Made by a program: the position numbers and the translations under genes. DNA of 64,000 bases from Desulfolutivibrio sulfodismutans DSM 3696 (lineage in GTDB: Bacteria > Desulfobacterota > Desulfovibrionia > Desulfovibrionales > Desulfovibrionaceae): assembly GCF_013376455.1 (NCBI RefSeq), contig NZ_CP045504.1, forward strand, positions 3,183,001 through 3,247,000, in the 5' to 3' direction. Every line of letters starts with the position of its first letter. Position 1 is the first letter of the stretch. Under the pieces are notes generated by a model. That model was given only the letters and a program-made list of their open reading frames with translations, did no database searches and had not been told where the DNA came from. This document shows, one piece after another, positions 28,575 to 36,754 of this stretch.

Positions 28575-30230
28575 TCACTGCAAGGCGTCGGGCGGGTCGC
28601 ACCAGATGCCGTCGCCCTCCACGTCCCGGGCCGTCACGCCGCCGCCGAAGGGGGCGCGACGCAAAATCTCCGTCACCAGGGGGTTGAGCCCCTCCCGGGA
28701 CAGGGCCGAGACCGGGATGGCCCCGGGAAAGCGCGACAACAGTTCGCGCCCGGCCTTTTCCTCCATCCTGTCCCACTTGTTCATGACCAGGATGCGGGGG
28801 ATGGTGTCCAGGCCCAGGTCGCGCAAAATCTCCTCCACGGCCCGGATCTGGTGCAGCACCTCGCGGTGGGAGGCGTCGGCCACCTGGACGAGCAGGTCCG
28901 CCGACTCCAGCTCCTCCAGGGTGGCCCGGAAGGCCTCCATGAGTTCCTTGGGCAGCTCCCGGATAAATCCCACCGTGTCCGTCAGGATGACCTCGCGTTC
29001 GCTGGGAAACCGTAGCCGCCGGGTGGTGGGGTCCAGGGTGGCGAACAAGCGGTTTTCGGCCAACACCTCGGAGCCGGTGAGGGTGTTGAGCAGGGTGGAT
29101 TTTCCGGCGTTGGTGTAGCCCACAAGCGACACCACCGGCAGCCCGGCCCCGGATCGTCCGGCCCGGGCCGCCGCCCGGCGCTGGCGCAGGCCGGAAAGCT
29201 CGTTTTTGATGCGCGCGATGCGCTCTCGTATGCGCCTGCGGTCGATCTCGAGCTTGGTCTCGCCCGGGCCCCGGCCGCCGATGCCGCCCATGAGCCGGGA
29301 CATGGCCCGGTCCTGCTTGACCAGCCGGGGCTGGAGATATTTGAGCTGGGCCATCTCCACCTGGAGCTTGCCCGAACGGGTGCGGGCGTTTTGGGCGAAG
29401 ATGTCCAGGATGAGCTGGGTGCGGTCCAGGATTTTGAGCTCCGTGACCTCGGCCAGATTGCGGATCTGGCTGGGGGCCAGCTCGTTGTCGAATAAAAGCG
29501 TCCCGGCCCCGCTGCGAAGGGCCACGATCTCGATCTCGGCCAGCTTGCCCTTGCCCAGGATGAACTTGGGGTTGACCTTGGCCACGCGCTGCACCACCCG
29601 ATCCGCCACGGCAAGTCCGGCCGTGTCGGCCAGGGCGGCCAGTTCGTCCAGAGAGGCCTCCATGTCCTCCCGGGGCGCGTCCGAGACGCACACCAGGACC
29701 GCCAGCTCCCGGCCCGCGTCGCCATGGGCGGCATGGGCGGACAGGCTCTCCCCTTCACGCGACAGTTCGTCTTCCAGGGCCAGGGCCTGGGCCGTGAAAT
29801 CCGTGTCCACCTTGTCCCAGTCCGCCGGGGGCAGCAGGCGGTAGGGTTCCCTGGAGGCCGCCGGGGGCAGCAGGTGGGCGGAATACATTGTGCGCGGCGC
29901 GGCCGCCTGGTCCACGGTCAGGGCGGCCACGCTGTCGAGGCGCAAAAACAGCATGTCCGTCAGGTCTTCCTCCGACAGGGGCTCTTCGGAGAGGTGGGTG
30001 TGCAAAAGGCGCAGGCCCCGCAGGCGTCCGGTTCCCATGCGGGAGCGGGCCAGTTCGGGGATGTAGATGCCCTTTTGTTCGCCCACGATGACCATGGACG
30101 GCCGACCCTTGCGGTCGATGAGCAGGCCGATCTGGCGGCTGATCCCGGCGCTTAAGGCCGCCAGTTCCCGGGCCTGTTCGAGGGTGTAGCCGCCCTGGCC
30201 GGGATAGCGCCGGGTCAGGAGGCGCTCCAC
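28575..30230 (-). CDS. hflX: GTPase HflX (ribosome-associated); true start probably upstream at 30287
   Basis: 551 residues from the first conventional start, a GTG at 30230. HflX subdomain with the glycine-rich GGIGGRGPGETKLEIDRRRI, then the G domain: G1 GYTNAGKST, G3 DTVGFIRELP, G4 NKWD. HflX splits stalled or heat-damaged 70S ribosomes. Conserved HflX sequence (GNTAGLKPSQLRAVERL) continues upstream of the GTG for about 15 residues, and an ATC at 30285-30287 preceded by AGGGA looks like the real start, giving 570 residues. It begins just after purH on the same strand, so the two are probably co-transcribed. Confidence 0.93.
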   Translation of the reverse strand: MERLLTRRYPGQGGYTLEQARELAALSAGISRQIGLLIDRKGRPSMVIVGEQKGIYIPELARSRMGTGRLRGLRLLHTHLSEEPLSEEDLTDMLFLRLDSVAALTVDQAAAPRTMYSAHLLPPAASREPYRLLPPADWDKVDTDFTAQALALEDELSREGESLSAHAAHGDAGRELAVLVCVSDAPREDMEASLDELAALADTAGLAVADRVVQRVAKVNPKFILGKGKLAEIEIVALRSGAGTLLFDNELAPSQIRNLAEVTELKILDRTQLILDIFAQNARTRSGKLQVEMAQLKYLQPRLVKQDRAMSRLMGGIGGRGPGETKLEIDRRRIRERIARIKNELSGLRQRRAAARAGRSGAGLPVVSLVGYTNAGKSTLLNTLTGSEVLAENRLFATLDPTTRRLRFPSEREVILTDTVGFIRELPKELMEAFRATLEELESADLLVQVADASHREVLHQIRAVEEILRDLGLDTIPRILVMNKWDRMEEKAGRELLSRFPGAIPVSALSREGLNPLVTEILRRAPFGGGVTARDVEGDGIWCDPPDALQ

Positions 30231-30318
30231 GGCGCGCAGTTGGCTGGGCTTTAGGCCCGCGGTGTTTCCCTGGACTTTGGAGGCGATGGCGGTGTCCCTG
30301 TTGTGGTTTGCGGCGCGG

Positions 30319-30909
30319 TCAGCGGGCCATGTAGGAGGCGATCATGGCGTCGTATTCCGAGGTCAGTTTGAAGGTGGCGGCGGCCATGTCCCGGCGAAGC
30401 GGCAGGCCGACATGAAAATCCTTGTCCGCGAGTTCGCGCTGCACCCGGGGATAGTAAGCGGCGCCGGGAACCACCAGGATGCTCTGGAAGTTTTTGGCCG
30501 AGGCCCGTAGCAGGGTGGGGCCGCCGATGTCGATGCGCTCCACCATGTCGGGAAGCGACAGCCCGGCCTTTAAGGCGTCGGCGAAGTTGTAGAGGTTGAC
30601 GCACACCAGATCGAAGGCGGCCAACTGGTGTTTGGCCAGGGTGCGCCGATGCTCGGGATTGTCCTTGTCGGCCAGGATCCCGGCGTGGATGTGGGGATGC
30701 AGGGTTTTGACCCGGCCGTCGAGAATCTCGGGAAAGCCCGTCACCCGGCTGACGGAGGTGACGGCCAGCCCGGCGTCCTGAAGGGCCTTGCGGGTGCCGC
30801 CTGTGGAGACCAGCTCCACGCCGCCGCGTTGCAGAAATTCCGCGAAGGCCGCCAGGCCGGTCTTGTCGGTGACGCTCAAAAGGGCGCGACGAATAGGGAG
30901 AAGATCCAT
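30319..30909 (-). CDS. purH: IMP cyclohydrolase (PurH N-terminal domain only)
   Basis: 196 residues from the ATG at 30909 (AGAGGAAAGG upstream). The MGS-like fold of PurH is clear: RRALLSVTDKTGLAAFAEFL, ELVSTGGTRKAL, RVTGFPEILDGRVKTLHP and ERIDIGGPTLLRASAKN. It closes the purine ring, FAICAR to IMP. Full PurH has about 510-530 residues with an AICAR formyltransferase domain, which is absent; the sequence ends at a normal stop and is not frameshifted in the bases that follow. The formylation step must come from another gene outside the window. hflX follows. Confidence 0.92.
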   Translation of the reverse strand: MDLLPIRRALLSVTDKTGLAAFAEFLQRGGVELVSTGGTRKALQDAGLAVTSVSRVTGFPEILDGRVKTLHPHIHAGILADKDNPEHRRTLAKHQLAAFDLVCVNLYNFADALKAGLSLPDMVERIDIGGPTLLRASAKNFQSILVVPGAAYYPRVQRELADKDFHVGLPLRRDMAAATFKLTSEYDAMIASYMAR

Positions 30910-30985
30910 GCCTTTCCTCTGTGCTTTTTGGAAAGGCACTGCCAAATTCGGCCAGCCTTGGCAAGTCGCCCCGTGCGCCAAATAT

Positions 30986-31029
30986 CGGCTTCCGGCCCCC
31001 GGGAGCGCTGCCACGGGGGTCGGAAGCCG
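30986..31029 (-). terminator. Hairpin between the TPR gene and purH
   Basis: A 15-bp stem with one mismatch (30986-31000 with 31015-31029) and a 14-nt loop. No strong T tract follows on either strand (ATATTTGG on the minus strand), so it may be a weak terminator of the TPR gene or an mRNA-stabilising structure. Confidence 0.45.
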
Positions 31030-31168
31030 AACGGGGAGGGGAGATATCGCGGTCGCGCAGTCCGCAGAGGCGTGGGGCCGGGGCATCGTTTCCCAGGGGC
31101 GGGGCGATCCGCCTCCGGGGATGCCGCTTCCGGCCGCAGTCCTTCCGAACCGCTGAAGACGCCGGAGG

Positions 31169-31741
31169 TTAGGCCGCGACCTGGCGCAACTGCTCCGAGA
31201 GCTCCATGGCCGGCTGGTTGCCCGGCTCCTGTTCCAGGATGGTCTGGAGTTGCTCCCGGGCCTCTTCATGCCTGCCCAGGGTCATGAGACAACCCGCCAG
31301 GGTGAAGCGCACCTCGTTTTTCACCGGGTCCACGGCCAGGTAGTCCTTGAGATGGGGCAGGGCGTCCTGCACGCGGTTATGCGCGTAGGCCAGGCGCACC
31401 ATCCCGAAAAGGGCCACCAAATTTTCCGGATTTTTGGCCAGGGCCATGCCGAAGTGGGTGAAGGCGGCCTCGATCTCGCCGCGCTCCATCTCAATAAGCG
31501 CCATGCCCGCATAGGACCGGTCGCCGGGTTCCAGGTCGGCCGCCCTGCGGTAGTACCCCATGGCCAGATCCAATTCGCCGCGCTGCACGGCGATGGTGGC
31601 CAGGCCCAGATGCGGTTCGGCGTAGACGCCGTCATCGCCCATGGCTTTGTGGTAATACTCTTCGGCCTTGTCCAGGTCGCCCATGAACAGGTAGCACTCG
31701 CCAAGTTCCTTGTTGATTTCGTAATCCAATTGACCGCTCAT
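31169..31741 (-). CDS. TPR-repeat protein
   Basis: 190 residues from the ATG at 31741, with GGAGGGG eight bases upstream. Roughly five tetratricopeptide repeats fill the protein (for example GECYLFMGDLDKAEEYYHKA, and LGLATIAVQRGELDLAMGYY). There is no signal peptide or other domain, so it is a cytosolic scaffold. It is divergent from the flagellar operon at 32125; whether it is linked to motility is not shown. A hairpin follows it. Confidence 0.88.
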   Translation of the reverse strand: MSGQLDYEINKELGECYLFMGDLDKAEEYYHKAMGDDGVYAEPHLGLATIAVQRGELDLAMGYYRRAADLEPGDRSYAGMALIEMERGEIEAAFTHFGMALAKNPENLVALFGMVRLAYAHNRVQDALPHLKDYLAVDPVKNEVRFTLAGCLMTLGRHEEAREQLQTILEQEPGNQPAMELSEQLRQVAA

Positions 31742-32124
31742 TGCGTGTCCCCTCCGTGGCATTCGAGGTCTGCGGCCTGCGTCCATGCATTGTTTGGTCC
31801 GCACCTCTTTTCGCCGTCCCCGTGCCGGGACAGCCGAAGGAACGTCTCCCCGTTCCCCTACCCTTGTCCGCCCGGAAAGCGCGATCCGGGACCCGTTTTT
31901 TCCGGGCAAGCCCTCTCATGCAACGCTTGTGCCACAAGCAGATTCTTCCCCCTTTGGCGTGGCCGCGGCCGGGGGTGGGCCGGGCGTTGGAAAACATACA
32001 TTTTATTCTTTTATTACAAGATGTTGGTGGCATGGAACGGGAATTGCTTTGTGCCCTGCGAATCACGTGCGGCGCGTCGCCGGACAATAGGGCGGCAGGA
32101 AGCCGGACGAGGGAGCAAACACCG
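31742..32124. other. Divergent intergenic region upstream of the flagellar operon
   Basis: GC-rich near the TPR gene, then an AT-rich patch (about 31995-32030) just before the sigma-54 promoter at 32033, as often seen upstream of enhancer-dependent promoters. No coding sequence is supported. Confidence 0.55.
32033..32048 (+). promoter_or_regulatory. Sigma-54 promoter of the flgB operon
   Basis: TGGAACG-GGAA-TTGCT matches TGGCACG-N4-TTGCW with one mismatch, with the essential GG and GC at correct spacing. Transcription would start near 32060, 65 bases before flgB. This points to RpoN and a flagellar enhancer-binding protein. Confidence 0.8.
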
Positions 32125-32535
32125 ATGAAATCCTTGTTTCCAGACAATGTGGGCCTGGTGGGAAAGGTGCTGGATCTGCACCTGGAACGTCAAAATGTCG
32201 TCATGTCCAACCTGGCGAACATCGATATCCCGGCCTACAAGGCCAGGAAGATGGACTTCGAGGGCGAACTGCAAAAGGCCCTGGACCGTGACGGCAAGGG
32301 AAGGATGACCCGCACGGAAAGCGGCCACATTCCCTCGGCCTTTGATGCGTCAAATTTCGAGGGCGAGCTGTCGGAAAAATGGAAACCCCAGGTGGTGGCC
32401 GGGCTCGACGCGGTGGACATGGACAAGGAAATGGCCGTGATGGCCAAAAACACGCTCATGTACAACGCCCTGTCGGACATCGCCCGGCGCAGTTTCGAGG
32501 GCATACAGAAAGTCATCGCCGAGGGAGGCAAGTAA
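32125..32535 (+). CDS. flgB: Flagellar basal-body rod protein FlgB
   Basis: 136 residues, the normal length. The rod/hook family N-terminal motif appears as MSNLANIDIPAYKAR, and the C-terminal helix (DKEMAVMAKNTLMYNALSDI) is conserved. FlgB is a proximal rod subunit exported through the flagellar type III system, with no cleaved signal. First gene of flgB-flgC-fliE-fliF-fliG-fliH-fliI, behind a sigma-54 promoter. Confidence 0.96.
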   Translation: MKSLFPDNVGLVGKVLDLHLERQNVVMSNLANIDIPAYKARKMDFEGELQKALDRDGKGRMTRTESGHIPSAFDASNFEGELSEKWKPQVVAGLDAVDMDKEMAVMAKNTLMYNALSDIARRSFEGIQKVIAEGGK

Positions 32536-32536
32536 C

Positions 32537-32977
32537 ATGGACTTCTCGACCGCACTGGACATCGGTTCGTCGGCGTTAAGCGCCCAGCGCACCAATTTGA
32601 ACGTCATTTCCATGAACCTGGCCAACATCCGTTCCACCAAGACGGCCAACGGCGAGGGGCCCTACCAACGCAAAAGCGTGGTCTTCGAATCCACCCCCGT
32701 GGACACGCCGTTCTCCAAGGCCATGCAAGGCGCCCTGGACCGGGATATCTCCGGGGTCAAGGTCACGGGAGTGGTCAACGACAACCGCCCCCCCCGGCTG
32801 GTCTTCGAGCCCGGACATCCCGACGCCGATGAGAACGGCTATGTGGCCTATCCCGACATCAACGTGGTGGAGGAAATGGCCAACATGATCACGACCATGC
32901 GGTCCTATGAAGCCAGCGCGGCCTCCATCAGCACCACCAAGTCCATGTTTTCCAAGGCCTTGGAAATCGGAAGATAA
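32537..32977 (+). CDS. flgC: Flagellar basal-body rod protein FlgC
   Basis: 146 residues. It begins with the rod-protein signature (ALSAQRTNLNVISMNLANI) and contains YVAYPDINVVEEMANMI followed by RSYEASAASI, the usual FlgC ending. It is a proximal rod subunit. The ATG lies one base after the flgB stop codon, so the genes are tightly coupled. Confidence 0.96.
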   Translation: MDFSTALDIGSSALSAQRTNLNVISMNLANIRSTKTANGEGPYQRKSVVFESTPVDTPFSKAMQGALDRDISGVKVTGVVNDNRPPRLVFEPGHPDADENGYVAYPDINVVEEMANMITTMRSYEASAASISTTKSMFSKALEIGR

Positions 32978-32989
32978 AGGAGAAATCCC

Positions 32990-33316
32990 ATGGCCATCTC
33001 CCCTGTGGCGATCTCCGCCTACAAAAACGCCCTGAACTCGGCCAGCCGCATCGATGCGAAGGTCGCCGACAGTCTGGCCAAGCCCGCCAAGCCCGGGCAG
33101 TCCTTCATGGACACCCTGCAAAGCTCCATCGAGAACGTCAACGCCATGGAGACCAAAAAGGCGGACATGATCCAGTCCTTTGCCTCCGGCGAGACCCAAA
33201 ACGTCCACGAGCTCATGATCCATCTGCAAAAGGCCAGCCTGGCCATGGGCATGACCACCGCCGTGCGCAGCAAGGTCATGGAGACGTACAAAGAACTGGT
33301 CAAGATGCAGTTTTAG
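32990..33316 (+). CDS. fliE: Flagellar hook-basal body protein FliE
   Basis: 108 residues, typical. The C-terminal part carries the family pattern (NVHELMIHLQKASLAMGMTT and YKELVKMQF). FliE joins the MS ring to the rod. AAAGGAG lies eight bases upstream of the ATG. It lies 12 bases after flgC. Confidence 0.95.
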   Translation: MAISPVAISAYKNALNSASRIDAKVADSLAKPAKPGQSFMDTLQSSIENVNAMETKKADMIQSFASGETQNVHELMIHLQKASLAMGMTTAVRSKVMETYKELVKMQF

Positions 33317-33357
33317 GCCGACATTTCCCATAACCAGATCACTCCCGGAGAAGACGC

Positions 33358-34989
33358 ATGCCCCCCGCCATCGCCAAGTATTGGGACAAAATCGCCCGCT
33401 TCTGGTCCGACCGGACCCTGGCCCAGCGCATCCTGGTCGGCGGGCTGGCCGTCTCGGTGATCCTGGCCTTTCTGCTCATGCTCTATTTTCTCAACCAGGT
33501 GGAATACCGGGTGCTGTATTCCCGGCTTTCCCCGGAAGACGCCGCCCGGGTGACGGAGCAGCTTCAGGCCTCGAAGATTCCCTACAGGATCCAGGATAAC
33601 GGGGCGACCCTCCTGGTGCCCGAGGACATGGTCTACGAACAGCGCCTGCGCATCGCCGGGGAAGGGGTCATGCACGGCTCGGGCGTGGGCTTCGAGCTTT
33701 TCGACGAGCTCAAGGTCGGCCAGACCGATTTCGTCCAGCGCATCAATTACCAGCGGGCCATGCAGGGCGAATTGTCCCGGACCATCGGCGAGTTTCCCCA
33801 GGTGGAAAAGGTCCGCATCCATCTGGTCATGCCCCATAAGAGCCTTTTTATCGAAGACCAGAAGCCCGCTTCGGCCTCGGTGGTCCTGACGCTCAAGCAG
33901 GGGCAGCGACTGGACAACAAACAGCTCCTGGGCATCGTCAACCTGGTGGCCATGTCCGTCGAAGGGCTGACGCCCGACCGCATCACCATCACCGACACCA
34001 ACGGGCTGGTGCTGTATCAGCCCTCCGGGGACAGCACCCTGGAAGGCATGACCACCTCCCAACTGGAGTACAAGACCACCTACGAAGCCAACCTGGAAAA
34101 CCGCATCGAGCAACTGCTCACACCCATCGTGGGCCCGGGCCGGGCCATGGTCAAGGTCAACGCCGACCTGGACTTCAACCAGCGCACCATCCGCAAGGAA
34201 TCCTACGACCCCGACGCCACCGTGGTGCGCAGCGAACAACGCAGCGAGGAATCCACCTCCGGTTCGGCCATGGTCGAGGATGCCGCCGTCACCACCCCCC
34301 AGGGCGGCGCGGCCGTGCCCAACACCAACTTTCGCGGCGACGGCTTTTCCGGTACCGAGTCCACCCAGAAGTCCAACCGGGAAAACCGCACCACCAATTA
34401 CGAGATCAACAAGGAAGAACAAAACATCGTCACCTCCATGGGAGGCTTGAATCGTCAAACCATCGCGGTTATCGTGGATGGAACGTACACCACGCCCGAA
34501 GGGTCGGACGTGCCGGTCTTCACCCCGCGCAAGGCCGAGGAACTGGAGCGCATCCGGGCCCTGGTGTCCAAGGCGGCGGGCGTCAATTCCGGGCGGGGCG
34601 ACGAGGTGGAGGTGTCGAGCTTCGAGTTCGGCTCCCCGGACCTGTCCGGCGAACCGAGCCTGATGGAGACCATGCTGGAATACGCCCAGCGTCTCGGCAA
34701 GCCCTTTTTGAACGGCCTTTTGATCTTCCTGTTCCTGATCCTGGTGGTGCGCCCGGTGGTCATGGCCCTGATCCGGCCCCGGGTGTCGGAGGAAGGCATC
34801 GAAACACTGGATCGTCTGCCTGAAGGAGAGGCTCGCATGGCCCTGGGAGAACCCGAGGAAGAGGAAGTCGGCGTCATCGAGGAATCCAAGCGTTTTGAAC
34901 TGGCCAAGGCCCTGGCCCTGCAACTTTTCGAAGAAAACGTGGAGCAGTCCATCACCGTGCTCAAAAGCTGGCTCAAGCAGGAGGCGTAG
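33358..34989 (+). CDS. fliF: Flagellar MS-ring protein FliF
   Basis: 543 residues. Two membrane helices bracket a large periplasmic domain: about 22-45 and about 452-475. The ring-building motifs are present, with LYSRLSPEDAARVTEQLQ near residue 55, and the C-terminal cytoplasmic segment that binds FliG ends in ALQLFEENVEQSITVLKSWL. The MS ring is the assembly base of the flagellum in the inner membrane. It lies 41 bases after fliE, with GGAG before its ATG. Confidence 0.97.
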   Translation: MPPAIAKYWDKIARFWSDRTLAQRILVGGLAVSVILAFLLMLYFLNQVEYRVLYSRLSPEDAARVTEQLQASKIPYRIQDNGATLLVPEDMVYEQRLRIAGEGVMHGSGVGFELFDELKVGQTDFVQRINYQRAMQGELSRTIGEFPQVEKVRIHLVMPHKSLFIEDQKPASASVVLTLKQGQRLDNKQLLGIVNLVAMSVEGLTPDRITITDTNGLVLYQPSGDSTLEGMTTSQLEYKTTYEANLENRIEQLLTPIVGPGRAMVKVNADLDFNQRTIRKESYDPDATVVRSEQRSEESTSGSAMVEDAAVTTPQGGAAVPNTNFRGDGFSGTESTQKSNRENRTTNYEINKEEQNIVTSMGGLNRQTIAVIVDGTYTTPEGSDVPVFTPRKAEELERIRALVSKAAGVNSGRGDEVEVSSFEFGSPDLSGEPSLMETMLEYAQRLGKPFLNGLLIFLFLILVVRPVVMALIRPRVSEEGIETLDRLPEGEARMALGEPEEEEVGVIEESKRFELAKALALQLFEENVEQSITVLKSWLKQEA

Positions 34990-34995
34990 GGCGAC

Positions 34996-35994
34996 ATGGC
35001 CCCTTTTTCCGGTCCTCAGAAAACCGCCGTGCTGTGTCTGGCGCTCGGCGACAAGTTCACCGGCGAGGTGTTCAAGCGCCTGGATCGTCGGGATATCGCA
35101 CGCATCTCCAAGGCCATGTTGGATATGGAGACCGTGCCCAAGGAGCAGGTCGAGGAGATCGTCCACGAATTCAACGAAAACATGCAGTTCGGCAAGGAAA
35201 TGGTGGTGGGCGGGCCGGATCAGGTGCGGCAGCTTCTGGGCAAGACCCTGGACGCAGATACGGCCAAGTACATCCTCGACTCGCTGGAGATCGACACCGG
35301 GCCCACGCCCTTCCAGGAGCTTGGCAACGTCAGCCCGCGCATCCTGGCCCAGATCCTTCGCAACGAGCATCCCCAGACCCTGGCGCTCATCCTTGGCCAT
35401 CTGCATCCGGACCAGGCCGCCGAGCTCCTCCAGAACCTGCCCTCGGGCGTGCGGGCCGAGGTGCTCATGCGCCTGTCGCGGCTGGAGGCCGTGGCCGAGG
35501 AAATGCTCATGGAAGTGGACAAGGTTCTGCAAAACCAGCTCATCGCCATGGGCGGCAAGGAAGGCAAAAAGGTGGGCGGGGTCACGGCCGTGGCTGAGAT
35601 CTTAAACGCCGTGGACAGGGCCACCGAGGAGGAAGTCCTTTCCGAGATCGAAGAGGAATCCGCCCAGATGGCTGAGGACATCCGCAACCTCATGTTCGTG
35701 TTCGAGGATATCAAGGCCCTGGACGACCGGGGCATCCGCGAGCTCCTCAAAGAGGTCTCCAACGAGGAGCTGACCCAGGCCTTAAAGGGCGCCAGCGACG
35801 AGCTCAAGGAGAAGTTCTTTAAAAACCTCTCCGAACGCGCCGCGACCATGATCCAGGAAGACCTGGAGATCATGGGGCCGGTGAAGCTCTCGGACGTGGA
35901 GAGCTCCCAGCAAAACGTGGTCAAGACCGTGCGCCGCCTGGAGGCCGAGGGCAAGATCGCCATAGGGCGCGGAGGCGGGGATGTCTTCGTCTAG
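34996..35994 (+). CDS. fliG: Flagellar motor switch protein FliG
   Basis: 332 residues, full length. N-terminal FliF-binding domain, middle domain with NEHPQTLALILGHLHPDQAA (the EHPQ motif that contacts FliM), and C-terminal torque domain with charged residues (FEDIKALDDRGIRELLKEV). It transmits torque from the stator and reverses rotation. It starts six bases after the fliF stop and overlaps fliH by 14 bases. Confidence 0.97.
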   Translation: MAPFSGPQKTAVLCLALGDKFTGEVFKRLDRRDIARISKAMLDMETVPKEQVEEIVHEFNENMQFGKEMVVGGPDQVRQLLGKTLDADTAKYILDSLEIDTGPTPFQELGNVSPRILAQILRNEHPQTLALILGHLHPDQAAELLQNLPSGVRAEVLMRLSRLEAVAEEMLMEVDKVLQNQLIAMGGKEGKKVGGVTAVAEILNAVDRATEEEVLSEIEEESAQMAEDIRNLMFVFEDIKALDDRGIRELLKEVSNEELTQALKGASDELKEKFFKNLSERAATMIQEDLEIMGPVKLSDVESSQQNVVKTVRRLEAEGKIAIGRGGGDVFV

Positions 35995-36754
35995 CCCCCC
36001 CGGCGGCGGCATCCCGTCGGCCACGGGCCGGGTGGTCATGGGCATGGGCAGCGCCGGTCCCCAGGAGACCACCGTGGCCGAGATCGAGGCCCGGCGGACG
36101 CCGTTTCCCTTCGAGCGCATGGAGGCCGAATTCTGGGAGCGCACCCGGGCAAAGGCCCAGGACATGGCCAAGGAGATCATCGCCCAGGCCATGGCCGAGG
36201 CCGAGCGGCTTCGCGCCGCGGCCCGGGAGGAAGGCCTGGCCCAGGGCACGGCGCAGGCCCAGACCCAGTTCGAGACCCATGTGGCGGAGATGAGCAAGGC
36301 CTTCGGCGAGACCCTGGCCGCCATCCAGGGCGACCGCAAAACCCTGTGGGACGGCTACCGTCAGGATTTCGTCGCGCTTGTCCGCCTGGCCCTGGAAAAG
36401 TCCTTCGGCATCCTTTTGGGCGACTCGCGCCAGGAGATTTTGGCCTCGCTATTAGACGAGGCCCTGGATCTCATCGACAGCCGCACCGAGCTGGCCGTGA
36501 TCGTGCATCCCGAGGACATGCCCATGATGGAGGAGCTTTTGACCCGGGCCGCCCATAGCCGCCAGGGGCTCGAACGCTGGCATGTGCGCGGCGACGCGGC
36601 GCTTCTGCCCGGGGGCGTGCGCCTGGAGAGCCGCGACGGCATGGTGGACAACACCGTCAACAGCCGTTTTGCCGAGGTTTCGCGCATCTTCGACCAGCTC
36701 TCGGTGCGCCCCGAGGCCGACGGCGAGGCGGCGGGCGACGTCCATGGAGCTTGA
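35981..36754 (+). CDS. fliH: Flagellar export apparatus protein FliH
   Basis: 257 residues. The N-terminal part is flexible and Gly-rich, followed by a long helical segment (about 55-115) with small-residue spacing (IIAQAMAEAERLRAAAREEG), then a globular C-terminal domain with VALVRLALEKSFGILLGD and LLPGGVRLESRDGMVDNTV, as in FliH and YscL. It is the peripheral stalk that regulates the export ATPase FliI. It overlaps both fliG and fliI, a sign of coupled translation. Confidence 0.93.
   Translation: MSSSSPPGGGIPSATGRVVMGMGSAGPQETTVAEIEARRTPFPFERMEAEFWERTRAKAQDMAKEIIAQAMAEAERLRAAAREEGLAQGTAQAQTQFETHVAEMSKAFGETLAAIQGDRKTLWDGYRQDFVALVRLALEKSFGILLGDSRQEILASLLDEALDLIDSRTELAVIVHPEDMPMMEELLTRAAHSRQGLERWHVRGDAALLPGGVRLESRDGMVDNTVNSRFAEVSRIFDQLSVRPEADGEAAGDVHGA

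Noticed and set aside
33313-35532. Long minus-strand frame opposite fliF and fliG
   Set aside because: It is antisense to strongly conserved flagellar genes and its translation is His/Gly-rich, typical of GC-rich shadow frames.
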